The position numbers were made by a program, and so were the translations under genes. 11,866 nt of DNA, from positions 1 through 11,866 of the forward strand of contig CAUZSN010000088.1 in NCBI GenBank assembly GCA_963582345.1. The letters are read 5' to 3'. Shown piece by piece: positions 1-7,068 of this stretch; positions within the stretch are counted from its first letter, which is position 1, and the number at the start of each line of letters is the position of its first letter. The notes below the pieces were generated by a model, which did not search any database, was not told the origin of the DNA, and was given only the letters and a program-made list of their open reading frames with translations. Source of the stretch: CAUZSN01 sp963582345 (GTDB taxonomy: Bacteria; Planctomycetota; Planctomycetia; Planctomycetales; Planctomycetaceae).

Positions 1-201
1 TGACCGCCAACTTGTGGGACCCGGTATAGACAATTTACGAGGACTGGCCTTCGTGAACTTTGCGGAGCTAACCTTTTCAGCTTGCGCTGTAGCGGCCACT
101 TCCATTGGTTTGTACAAATCGATGAACTCCATCACGCCAATCAGGCACGAAAGCACGACGGATGAACTTACGAATTTCTGCCGTTGCTGGAAAATGCGCA
201 T
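1..201 (-). CDS. Unrecognised protein, N-terminal 67 codons only
   Basis: The frame is open from an ATG at 201 to the left edge of the window with no stop, and the remainder lies outside. The start is supported by a strong Shine-Dalgarno sequence, AAAGGAG at 216-210, eight bases before the ATG. The gene overlaps the last 34 bases of the upstream alcohol dehydrogenase gene, which suggests translational coupling and membership of the same operon. The protein begins MRIFQQRQKF; residues about 11-26 (FVSSSVVLSCLIGVMEF) are moderately hydrophobic and could be a weak signal or membrane anchor. A basic, Ser/Lys/Pro-rich stretch follows. I recognise no family. Open frame, ribosome site and operon position are seen directly; export is only inferred. 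A later in-frame start (GTG, or ATG at codon 24) is possible but lacks an equally good ribosome site. Confidence 0.6.
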   Translation of the reverse strand, partial: MRIFQQRQKFVSSSVVLSCLIGVMEFIDLYKPMEVAATAQAEKVSSAKFTKASPRKLSIPGPTSWRS

Positions 202-1400
202 TGGTACAACTCCTTTAGACAGTCCTCATCCACCGGCCGCGGATTGAAATTTCCCGTCCACTGAGCTGCTGCTTCGTCGGCCAATTGTGTAATTGTATCC
301 GGATCGACGTTGCATTCCGAAAGAGTCGTCGGACAACCAGACAGCGCGATCAGTGATGTCACATAGTCCCCTAGCAGTTCACCGGCCATCGGATCGTCGA
401 AATCGCACACTCCCGCGTCTGCAGCCAATTCGCCATATGAATCACCGACGCTGTCCGCGTTATATCGAATGACGTGAGGCAGCATGATGCCAATCGCAAT
501 GCCGTGAGTCATTCCGAAATGGGCCGACAGTGGATTCGCCAATGCGTGCGTCGCACCCAACATCGAATTTTCAATTGCTACACCAGCAAAGTGAGCTCCC
601 AACAGCATTGCTCCACGAACCTGAAGATCGTTGGGATCTTTCAGGATTCTCGGAAATCCAGTGGCCAACAGTTTCCATGCACGTCGACTGAAGAGCTGCG
701 AGATGGAATTGCGTCGCTTGGTGACGTATGTTTCCAGTGCATGACTCATTGCGTCGATTCCGGTAACCGCGGTAACCGATTCAGGCATGGTGAGGGTCAA
801 ATCGGGATCGAGAATGGCGACTTTGCAGGCGGCCTTCTTGTCGCCGCAGGCCATTTTCATATGTGATTTCCTGTTCGCGATGATTGCAAACGACTGAGCC
901 TCGCTTCCGGTTCCCGCGGTCGTCGGTACAGCAATTAACGGGAGCATTGGTTTGTTTGCCTTGCCGACACCCCAGTAGTCTTCCATCTGACCACCATTCG
1001 TCAACAGAAAATTGACGCCTTTCGCGCAATCCATGCTGCTACCGCCACCTAAGCCGACAATGATGTCGATCTTGAACTCGCGTGTGACAGCCAACGCACG
1101 ATCGACGTCTTCCGTCGTAGGGTTGGGATGCACGTCATCGAACACGGACACATGCATACCAGCGTCTGTCAACGAATTGACACTGCGCTGTTCGTGTCCG
1201 GCGTCAGCCAGTCCGTTGTCGGTAACCAGCAATACATGCTCGCCGCCCAATTTACGAGCGAACTCTCCCAAGCGATCAATGGAGCCGGACCCAAAAACCA
1301 CATGGGTTCGGGGGTCAAAGTCGAACTCGCAAAGCGAAAGGACTTCCTCAGCGTCTTTAATCTCGCGATCGAGTTGTAGATCGGACTGGAATCGATTCAT
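168..1400 (-). CDS. Iron-containing (group III) alcohol dehydrogenase
   Basis: A 410-residue cytoplasmic NAD(P)-dependent alcohol or polyol dehydrogenase of the Fe-ADH family (FucO, YqhD and GldA relatives). The nucleotide-binding motif GGGSSMD is at residues 118-124 and the family signature PTTAGTGSE at 159-167. The four metal ligands are visible with family spacing: D216 and H220 in GIDAMSHALE, H285 in GATHALAN, and H299 in MTHGIAIG (14 residues after H285, as in FucO). The length is slightly above the usual 380-400. The ATG at 1400 has only a weak ribosome site (GAAAG), but the N-terminus fits the family. It sits 19 bases after the 570-residue propeller gene and overlaps the next gene, so it is probably in the same operon. 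Substrate cannot be read from the sequence; primary alcohols, lactaldehyde-type or succinate-semialdehyde-type substrates are all possible. Confidence 0.93.
   Translation of the reverse strand: MNRFQSDLQLDREIKDAEEVLSLCEFDFDPRTHVVFGSGSIDRLGEFARKLGGEHVLLVTDNGLADAGHEQRSVNSLTDAGMHVSVFDDVHPNPTTEDVDRALAVTREFKIDIIVGLGGGSSMDCAKGVNFLLTNGGQMEDYWGVGKANKPMLPLIAVPTTAGTGSEAQSFAIIANRKSHMKMACGDKKAACKVAILDPDLTLTMPESVTAVTGIDAMSHALETYVTKRRNSISQLFSRRAWKLLATGFPRILKDPNDLQVRGAMLLGAHFAGVAIENSMLGATHALANPLSAHFGMTHGIAIGIMLPHVIRYNADSVGDSYGELAADAGVCDFDDPMAGELLGDYVTSLIALSGCPTTLSECNVDPDTITQLADEAAAQWTGNFNPRPVDEDCLKELYQCAFSSNGRNS
210..216 (-). promoter_or_regulatory. Ribosome binding site for the gene starting at 201
   Basis: Read on the minus strand this is AAAGGAG, eight bases before the ATG at 201. 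It lies inside the 3' end of the alcohol dehydrogenase coding sequence and decides the start of the partial gene at the left edge. Confidence 0.55.
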
Positions 1401-1419
1401 CTTTCATCGCTTTTACAGA

Positions 1420-3132
1420 TTACTTCGTCTCGATCGCGAACAAGGTCGATTTGTTCGAGATGAACAGGACATTATTACCCACAACGGGAGTGCTGTAGAC
1501 GGCATTGCCCATATTCACTTCGCCGTAGTACGGTATCATCTCGTCTTTCTCTTTGTCTTTTTTCGTCGCCACTTTCGGATCGGTCGACAAGCGAAAGATA
1601 CACACGTCTCCGTCTTCATCCCCGATGTAGACCTTGCTGTCGACAATCAATGGTGAGCCCCACGCTGCAGCGAACATGTCGTAGGTCCAGTACGCTTTGC
1701 CTGTCTTTGCATTCAAACAGTGAAACAGACCGTCGAAGTCAGCGATGAACAGAATGTCGGCCTTAATCGCCACCGTTCCGCATGATCGATGCATTTGCTG
1801 CTCGAATTCTTGCTTGTCGTATTCCTCTTGAGTCATTGCACCATAGTGCCAGACCGCCGCGGAGTTGCGATTCTTGACCGCTTTTTCACCGACCTTGGGA
1901 TTGACCACTTGAAGCCGTCGATGCGGGAGCAGTTTGTCGTCCAGTCCCATTGCAAGTTCGGGACTGACATCGCCGCGTTTGGTGGGATCGATGCACCATA
2001 GGTGACCCATCCCTGAGCCGTGTTCCGGATCCTGTCCCACAGCGCAGTAGACTAGGCCATCGTAAACCACCGGGGTCGCGATGATATTATTGCGAGTCCC
2101 GCGACCACCAAGCGTCCATTTCGACATTTTCGGATTACAGTCGAACTTCCACAACAGCTGACTGTTACCCCTGCCATCGCCTTTCGGGTCGAAGCTGTAC
2201 AACCATCCATCGCCGCCAGCGAACAGAGCTTGAGGCTGTCCACTCAATACGGCGAAGGTAGGCGACGACCATTGCCCGTGCAAGATATTGGTCCCCGGCG
2301 ACTTATCGGTCCACAGCACGTCGCCAGTATCGCGATTCATGGCGAAAAAGCTGGGTGCATTCGGGGCCGGTAGATTAACATGGCTGTTGTCGACTCCATT
2401 CGATGTATTAACCAGCAAAATGTTGCCAGCACACGTGACCGAGCAACTACACATGTTGTGTTGAAAGACTCCCAGCGTACCCATCATGTCAAATTTCCAA
2501 ATCACGTCGGCTTCAACTTCGTCCGTGTTAGGTTCAGAATTGTGTGGACCGTCGTTTTCGCCGTCACGAAAACCTTCGGTGTCCAGGCACAGCACTTCAC
2601 CTCGGCTGTTGACGAACCACAGACGTTCTCCATCGACATAGGATGCGTCACAGATGCCTTGCCACGGCCAATCGTTCACGCGACCGACCGGCAACTTCGT
2701 GCTGGAATGCTGCCACAGAAATTTTCCAGTCTTCTCGTCGAAGCACAATAAGCAGCCCAAGTCAACCGTTGCGGGAAACCGCTTGATATAGCCCGCGCCG
2801 TTGTTTGTTCCCACGAAAACTTTGCCGTTGGCCACAACCGGATTGCCGTACGTCTGCGATCCCAGCCTAGCCGTCCATTTGATATTCTTCCCGCTATCGA
2901 CATTCCATGTATGGGGAATGTTCTTGCCAAAAGGCGTGTTGTTCCGCAATTCCGAGCCACCCCATTGGGGCCAGTCGTATTTGCCAACTTGGAGTTTGGC
3001 GATGAGTTGCAAGGCCGTCTGCGTCGGATCGTACGTCGAACTTGCAGACTGTGCGAAGGAGTACGTCGATATGATGACGCCCAACACCGGTACGGCAAAT
3101 AAGATGGTGAGTGTTCGTTTGCTCTTCATCAT
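1420..3132 (-). CDS. Exported PQQ-like beta-propeller repeat protein, 570 aa
   Basis: It starts with a clear signal peptide: basic MMKSKR, hydrophobic TLTILFAVPVLGVIIS, and likely cleavage near SFAQ/SA at about residue 28. The mature part is made of PQQ-type propeller blades (BamB/YncE-like), recognisable by the blade pattern of a displayed strand, a 'D..TG..LW' turn and a Trp. Examples are CFDEKTGKFLW (130-140), AMNRDTGDVLW (264-274), LNAKTGKAYW (473-482) and WPQWGGSELRNN near residue 54. The GTKRGDV-type element seen in planctomycete propellers appears as PTKRGDVSPE (383-392). Cysteines recur (129-130, 228, 230, 234, 451). No PQQ-dependent dehydrogenase active site is evident, so I infer a periplasmic scaffold or binding protein rather than an enzyme. 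A Lys-rich insert (about 520-531) precedes the last blade. The ribosome site TGGAG is close to a double ATG, so the start could be one codon later. Confidence 0.88.
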   Translation of the reverse strand: MMKSKRTLTILFAVPVLGVIISTYSFAQSASSTYDPTQTALQLIAKLQVGKYDWPQWGGSELRNNTPFGKNIPHTWNVDSGKNIKWTARLGSQTYGNPVVANGKVFVGTNNGAGYIKRFPATVDLGCLLCFDEKTGKFLWQHSSTKLPVGRVNDWPWQGICDASYVDGERLWFVNSRGEVLCLDTEGFRDGENDGPHNSEPNTDEVEADVIWKFDMMGTLGVFQHNMCSCSVTCAGNILLVNTSNGVDNSHVNLPAPNAPSFFAMNRDTGDVLWTDKSPGTNILHGQWSSPTFAVLSGQPQALFAGGDGWLYSFDPKGDGRGNSQLLWKFDCNPKMSKWTLGGRGTRNNIIATPVVYDGLVYCAVGQDPEHGSGMGHLWCIDPTKRGDVSPELAMGLDDKLLPHRRLQVVNPKVGEKAVKNRNSAAVWHYGAMTQEEYDKQEFEQQMHRSCGTVAIKADILFIADFDGLFHCLNAKTGKAYWTYDMFAAAWGSPLIVDSKVYIGDEDGDVCIFRLSTDPKVATKKDKEKDEMIPYYGEVNMGNAVYSTPVVGNNVLFISNKSTLFAIETK

Positions 3133-3172
3133 CTAACTCCAGATCGAAAACGGATTGAAAACCGGCCGGAAC

Positions 3173-5752
3173 CTAATTGTTCGTCAACTGCAAATTGTCG
3201 TAGAACAACTCTGCATCGAATGCATTACCCATGAAACCGGGATTGCCAACAGCATTTGGTTGGCCCGGATCAGTGGCTTCGACACTCCATATCTCGGGTT
3301 CCTTTTTCCCACGCGGCCAGACTTTTCCGCGCAATACAGCAGTGCCATTTTCGACGGATGTCCTGAATTTCATGGTGTACCATACATTGGGCTTCCACCG
3401 AAACGGGGACGTTTTCGAGAACCGGTCGAGTTCCGTGTGCCACGTGCGAATCTGCACTTGTTGGCTAGCGCCCATCAGATCGAGCACGTATCGCTGAGCT
3501 GTGAGTCCGATGTCCGGCATCTTGTTGTTCTTCACAATCCCAAACACGTCGGCCTGGAACGTATAGTTGCCAAATGCCGGTGCCCCCATCCAGCCCTGGC
3601 TTCGCTTGCCTTTGGGAATTGTGGTGAGCTTCATCATGACACCATTTCCGTCGACTTTGCGGTCACCTCGTGGAACAGTCAATTGAATGCCGATTCCTTC
3701 CGGTTCAGCCCAGATCCATTTATTGATAACCTTCTCTTTTTCGAGCAGCGCAAGTGCCAGATCGATTTCGTTCTTCGTTTGTTTAAGTGTCGTCATTCTT
3801 TCTAGAAGCCCCAGAAAACGCAGGAATTCAGTCCACTCAAGCCGCGAAGTGCTGTCGTCGTATTTCAATGCCGGCGCACCTCTGTTAACAAAACCGCTTC
3901 TTAGGTAAATGTACAGTTGACTAGACAACGGACTTTGCTTTTCCAGTTTCTTGAATAATTCAAAGTCGATAACGATATGTCGATACCTGCAGCCAACCCA
4001 GGTAATCGGTACCTGACCATCGGAGAAGTCGAAGCTCCACGGCAGATCAGGGACGACACGAATGCGAGCAGTGCCCGACAGGTCGCCAGCTTTAGCCGTG
4101 ACGTTGACGGCTGCATGAACCTGTTCTCCGGGCCCAGGCGCTGCATACTGCCAGACTTTCGACGTACCGATATCAACCTTTTTGACCGAACCGGGGCCAT
4201 CGATCGAAAACTCAACCTTCGCTGCGTCTGCCAAGCAAAGGAACTGTCCATTCGCGTTATAGAGACGCACATGAAATTTCTGTAACTGGCCCGGCTTCAA
4301 AAGCGATTCCACTGGAACCACCTGAACGAGCCCCGGCTGGGCATCCCTTTCGACTGGTGTTTCCTGCAGTGGTTCGGGCAGTGGATCGGCTGTTGGCTTG
4401 TGGTCTTTTCTGCCAACGCAATACAGCGCGTCGGTCAGTGGAACGTACATACGCCCATGCGAGACAATAGGGGAACCGTACGATTCTCCGGCTCCCAAAC
4501 GAGCGTGATGTATTACTTCCACGCCATCTTTACTTGGCCTCAACGTCCACCAGATGCCGTTGGACGTGCACACATAGATCTTGCCATCGACATAAAGCGG
4601 ACTGCTGCGCATCGGGCCGCGCAACCGATGCGTTGCGATCTTTTTTCCACTTTTCAAGTCGACAATCAACATCGTCCCCTTATCCTCGGCGGTGTAGATG
4701 CGGCCATTTGCGTGAACGGGCGAGCTCTTGCCGACAAACCATTGTTGTGTCTTCCACAACTCGCCGGTTTTCGTGACATCTCCTCGTTTGGTACCGTCAA
4801 TCGCAAACAGAGCACCCATCAGGTTGCCCTTTAGGTTCTCTTCGCTATGGCCGCAAACAATAGTTTTTCCAACAACCAATGGCGTCGTGTTAATTCCGCG
4901 GCGTGAAACATTGTACGTCCAAATCTTTTTCCCTGTCTGCGGCTGAAAAGCGTGGATGCCGCCATCTCCCGAACCGAAGACCATCATTGCCTGACCATTA
5001 ATTATCGTTAGCACGGGTGAGCTATACGTTGTGTCGTACGGAAATAGCCGCGTGCCCATAAACCAGACGGGCTGGCCATTTCGCTTGTCGAACGCTATGA
5101 AACGATGCGCTGGTTTCGCCATGTCCCCCCAACCAATAACGATCGCACTAACGATTACCAGATTCTTGTGAATCAGAGGAAAGTTGGTTCGGCCGCCGTA
5201 AGTGTTCAATGCCCCGAATTCTTCACTCATCGAGTGCGACCAAAGCGTTTGACCGGTTTTGGCATCGAGGCATTGGAAAAATCCGCAACCGCCTTGAGCA
5301 AATACACGATAGACGCCGGTATCTGGGTCGGGAATCGGATCAGCCGCGACACTGGACCAGCCGACCCGCTCCTTAGGTACGTCGGACAGAAAGACATTGA
5401 ATCGATTTTCCCATAATGTCTTGCCAGACATTGCATCAACACAGACGACTTTTTCGCCTTCCTTGACAGTTCCGGGATTGTCCCGGCACATCAGGTACAG
5501 CTTGCCGTTCATGACGACCGGCGTAGAACGCGATCCCAAATCGTCACGCTTCCACAAAAGGTTTTCGCCTCGCGGCGACCAACTATCGACAATTCCTTCC
5601 TCCAACGAAATTCCGTTCATCTGCGGACCGCGCCAATGGGTCCAGTCCAACGGATCTTGCTTCTGATCATTGCCGAACACAGCGGTCGTACCGACCACAC
5701 AATAACCAAAGGCGATACTCAGCAGTCGAATGCCGAACAGTCTTGAATTCAT
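3173..5752 (-). CDS. Exported PQQ-like beta-propeller protein with Ig-like and C-terminal beta-sandwich regions, 859 aa
   Basis: The signal peptide (MNSRLFGIRLLSIAFGYCVV, then GTTAVFG) has a probable cleavage near residue 27. Residues about 35-448 form a PQQ-type propeller. It opens with WTHWRGPQMNG (37-47), and blade turns include DAMSGKTLW (106-114), DAKTGQTLW (163-171), QPQTGKKIW (270-278) and DLKSGKKI (365-372). A Pro-rich linker (450-475) leads to an Ig-like beta region (about 478-567, ending in ARIRVVPDLP). A helical, charged segment follows (about 595-680) and then a C-terminal beta-sandwich (about 695-859) resembling the LamG/DUF1080-like domains common in planctomycete secreted proteins. 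No catalytic PQQ site is seen, so I infer a binding or structural role. It is followed after 40 bases by the 570-residue propeller gene. The ribosome site before the ATG is weak (GTGAG). The stop is TAG. Confidence 0.88.
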   Translation of the reverse strand: MNSRLFGIRLLSIAFGYCVVGTTAVFGNDQKQDPLDWTHWRGPQMNGISLEEGIVDSWSPRGENLLWKRDDLGSRSTPVVMNGKLYLMCRDNPGTVKEGEKVVCVDAMSGKTLWENRFNVFLSDVPKERVGWSSVAADPIPDPDTGVYRVFAQGGCGFFQCLDAKTGQTLWSHSMSEEFGALNTYGGRTNFPLIHKNLVIVSAIVIGWGDMAKPAHRFIAFDKRNGQPVWFMGTRLFPYDTTYSSPVLTIINGQAMMVFGSGDGGIHAFQPQTGKKIWTYNVSRRGINTTPLVVGKTIVCGHSEENLKGNLMGALFAIDGTKRGDVTKTGELWKTQQWFVGKSSPVHANGRIYTAEDKGTMLIVDLKSGKKIATHRLRGPMRSSPLYVDGKIYVCTSNGIWWTLRPSKDGVEVIHHARLGAGESYGSPIVSHGRMYVPLTDALYCVGRKDHKPTADPLPEPLQETPVERDAQPGLVQVVPVESLLKPGQLQKFHVRLYNANGQFLCLADAAKVEFSIDGPGSVKKVDIGTSKVWQYAAPGPGEQVHAAVNVTAKAGDLSGTARIRVVPDLPWSFDFSDGQVPITWVGCRYRHIVIDFELFKKLEKQSPLSSQLYIYLRSGFVNRGAPALKYDDSTSRLEWTEFLRFLGLLERMTTLKQTKNEIDLALALLEKEKVINKWIWAEPEGIGIQLTVPRGDRKVDGNGVMMKLTTIPKGKRSQGWMGAPAFGNYTFQADVFGIVKNNKMPDIGLTAQRYVLDLMGASQQVQIRTWHTELDRFSKTSPFRWKPNVWYTMKFRTSVENGTAVLRGKVWPRGKKEPEIWSVEATDPGQPNAVGNPGFMGNAFDAELFYDNLQLTNN

Positions 5753-5802
5753 CAGTCAGCTCACGTCTGTAAAATCTCGTCGCGAGAAAATCCTGGTTCA
5801 TT

Positions 5803-6303
5803 CTACGTCACGGGAAACACTCGTCTCAAAGTAATCTCATTTCCTCGTTCGTTAAAAATGACTTCGTCCATAAACGTTCGCATTAACAAAATACCACGAC
5901 CATGCGGACGTGACAGATTCTCGGAATCCGTAGGATTTGGCAGCGTTGAAGGATCAAAACCGCGACCCCCATCACGAACAACGAAGGTGACTTCGCTCGA
6001 AGACAACCTCGCTTCCACGCCGATGCATCGGTCGCGATAGGGTGCCTCTTGTGAGCGTTGTTTTGCGAGCTCGAGGTACTGATTGTTATCTTCCTCGCGT
6101 AGAGTTGAGTCGACCTCGAGGTTTCCATGATAGTATGCATTCAAAATCGCTTCCTCGAGTGCGACACTGATTCGTAAACGCTCGGAATCATCGGAAATAC
6201 CGACGTCTCGCATCCGCTGCCGCAAATACTTGATCAAAGGAGATATCAAAGAAAGATCATTTTCTAACTCGAATGCACAATTGCTGGTGACCATCTGATT
6301 CAT
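5803..6303 (-). CDS. RsbW/SpoIIAB-type GHKL ATP-binding protein (possible anti-sigma factor kinase)
   Basis: A 166-residue single-domain GHKL ATPase. The N box is EEAILNAYYHGN (50-61), containing the Mg-binding Asn55. The G1 box is RDGGRGFDPSTLP (110-122) and the G2 box is HGRGILLMRTFMDEV (134-148), whose GILLMR part is typical of RsbW/SpoIIAB and HATPase_c_2 proteins rather than sensor kinases. No dimerisation/phosphoacceptor or sensor domain is present. An insert of roughly 35 polar residues (about 62-97) between N box and G1 makes it longer than classical RsbW (about 140-160). By family, it would bind ATP and phosphorylate an anti-anti-sigma partner or bind a sigma factor; no such partner lies in the window. 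It is 24 bases after the receiver gene and 50 bases before the large propeller gene. The ribosome site is GGAAG. A start at M4 is also possible. Confidence 0.87.
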   Translation of the reverse strand: MNQMVTSNCAFELENDLSLISPLIKYLRQRMRDVGISDDSERLRISVALEEAILNAYYHGNLEVDSTLREEDNNQYLELAKQRSQEAPYRDRCIGVEARLSSSEVTFVVRDGGRGFDPSTLPNPTDSENLSRPHGRGILLMRTFMDEVIFNERGNEITLRRVFPVT

Positions 6304-6327
6304 CGCTTCCGACCAAGACCGATCCTT

Positions 6328-6693
6328 CTAGGCGGCAATCAGCACATAATCGATTGTCTTCACGAGATCGCAAGCCAAGTCGCATTTTCGGACGTAACCT
6401 GCTGCACCCCGGTGAAGCATCTGAACGGCAAATTCTTCGCTGACTTGCTGTGTCATCAAGATCACAGGAATAAACGGAAACGCAGCCTTGGCCTGTTTGA
6501 CCAATTCAAGTCCATTCATCCCGGGAATCATCATGTCAGTAATCACGACGTCAGGGGTGTCATCCATCAATTGGTCAAGTGCTTCAACACCATTGGCTGC
6601 AAGATGGACCGTCCAATCCACGTTCTGTTCCAGCAGCCCACTAACCAGACTACGGTCTGTCGCTAAATCGTCGACCACAAGGATGGTGGTCAT
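6328..6693 (-). CDS. Stand-alone response regulator receiver protein (CheY-like)
   Basis: 121 residues forming a complete receiver domain with no output domain. All conserved positions are present: acidic pair D8/D9 (ILVVDDLATD), phosphoacceptor D53 (VVITDMMIPGMNG), T81 (PVILMTQQ) and K103 (GAAGYVRKCDL). I chose the ATG at 6693 because MTTILVVDD is the canonical N-terminus and the purine-rich AGAAAGAA lies just upstream. A longer frame from a TTG at 6732 would add 13 residues that overlap an unrelated coding remnant. It heads the minus-strand gene run, followed by the RsbW-like ATPase after 24 bases. By family it would be phosphorylated by a histidine kinase; the only kinase sequence nearby is a broken stump at 6849-6983. 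The pairing with an RsbW-type protein suggests a partner-switching or phosphorelay role, which is inference. The stop is TAG. Confidence 0.92.
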   Translation of the reverse strand: MTTILVVDDLATDRSLVSGLLEQNVDWTVHLAANGVEALDQLMDDTPDVVITDMMIPGMNGLELVKQAKAAFPFIPVILMTQQVSEEFAVQMLHRGAAGYVRKCDLACDLVKTIDYVLIAA

Positions 6694-6703
6694 AGATTTC
6701 TTT

Positions 6704-6835
6704 CTATTTGCCTCGCAATGATTGCGTGACAACGTGATGCCAAAAGCGCTGGAAGTCGCTGGTGACCTTCAAGAATTGATCTGGGTCGACCCCAAACTTC
6801 AACAATTTTTTGACATTCGTCGGGTCCTTGAGTAT
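6704..6835 (-). pseudogene. Remnant: C-terminal tail of an Rcp1-type response regulator
   Basis: This minus-strand frame ends in TAG at 6706-6704, ten bases before the intact receiver gene. Its last 37 codons read NVKKLLKFGVDPDQF, then LKVTSDFQRFWHHVVTQ. The spacing matches the end of Rcp1-like regulators, whose family pattern is roughly NAYITKPVDLDQF, LKVV, FW, TVVTLP: V-D-x-D-Q-F-x-K-V, then F-W five residues on, then V-V-T. The conserved 'KP' of the receiver is degraded to 'FG'. There is no start codon, and the upstream two-thirds of the domain with the Asp phosphosite is absent. The open frame begins only at about 6862. I infer an internal deletion that removed most of the gene. Family assignment comes from pattern memory, not an alignment. 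Confidence 0.5.
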
Positions 6836-6848
6836 TAACTGGTGCGTT

Positions 6849-6983
6849 TCCCACTCCTGGATTCAATTCTACCCAAATCCGACCATCGTGGCGATCGACG
6901 ATACGTTGACAATAGTCCCAGCCGATCCCAGTACCTTTGATGTTCCAGGAAATCTCACGTCTGGACAGATAGCGAACGGCCGA
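6849..6983 (-). pseudogene. Remnant: C-terminal ATP-binding part of a sensor histidine kinase
   Basis: This minus-strand frame is bounded upstream by a TAG at 6986-6984. It contains a recognisable G2 box and the end of a HATPase_c domain: KGTGIGWDYCQRIVDRH, then DGRIWVELNPGVG. It matches the family pattern GTGIGLAICKRIVERHGGRIWVES.PG.GS. The usual Leu after GTGIG is Trp, and the residue before Cys is Tyr, both unlike a working kinase. The N and G1 boxes, the His phosphoacceptor region and any sensor domain are missing, and no start codon exists. The frame runs on after 6849 into unrelated residues overlapping the regulator tail in another frame. This is what a deletion joining a kinase to a downstream regulator would leave. 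It lies immediately upstream of the intact receiver gene. Confidence 0.65.
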
Positions 6984-7012
6984 CTACGATCCCGATTCGC
7001 GATTATTCCTGT

Positions 7013-7025
7013 ACACTAGAAGTGT
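7013..7025. repeat. Short inverted repeat between divergent genes
   Basis: ACACT-AGA-AGTGT is a perfect 5+5 palindrome with a 3-base centre, with outer GTAC on both sides, the right one offset by two bases. It lies about 45 bases before the plus-strand gene at 7069 and upstream of the minus-strand remnants, where an operator could be. It may be chance. Confidence 0.25.
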
Positions 7026-7068
7026 CCGTACCTATCGATCAGAGTCGGTGTTCTGGCGTTCGGAGCTC

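Noticed and set aside
1012..1656. 214-codon plus-strand open frame
   Set aside because: It lies opposite the Fe-type dehydrogenase and propeller genes, and its translation is low-complexity and unlike a folded protein; it is a shadow frame.
3155..3805. 216-codon plus-strand open frame
   Set aside because: It is antisense to the C-terminal domain of the 859-residue propeller protein, with no ribosome site or recognisable motif.
1420..5752. PQQ-dependent alcohol dehydrogenases
   Set aside because: The propeller blades match, but the catalytic residues and the disulfide/cofactor arrangement of true quinoprotein dehydrogenases were not recognised, so only a PQQ-like fold is claimed.
6694..6732. 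TTG start giving the receiver protein 13 more residues
   Set aside because: MTTILVVDD is the normal receiver N-terminus, and the extra codons overlap the regulator remnant in another frame.
6810..7019. 69-codon plus-strand frame
   Set aside because: It lies opposite the kinase remnant, has no ribosome site, and its translation resembles no protein.
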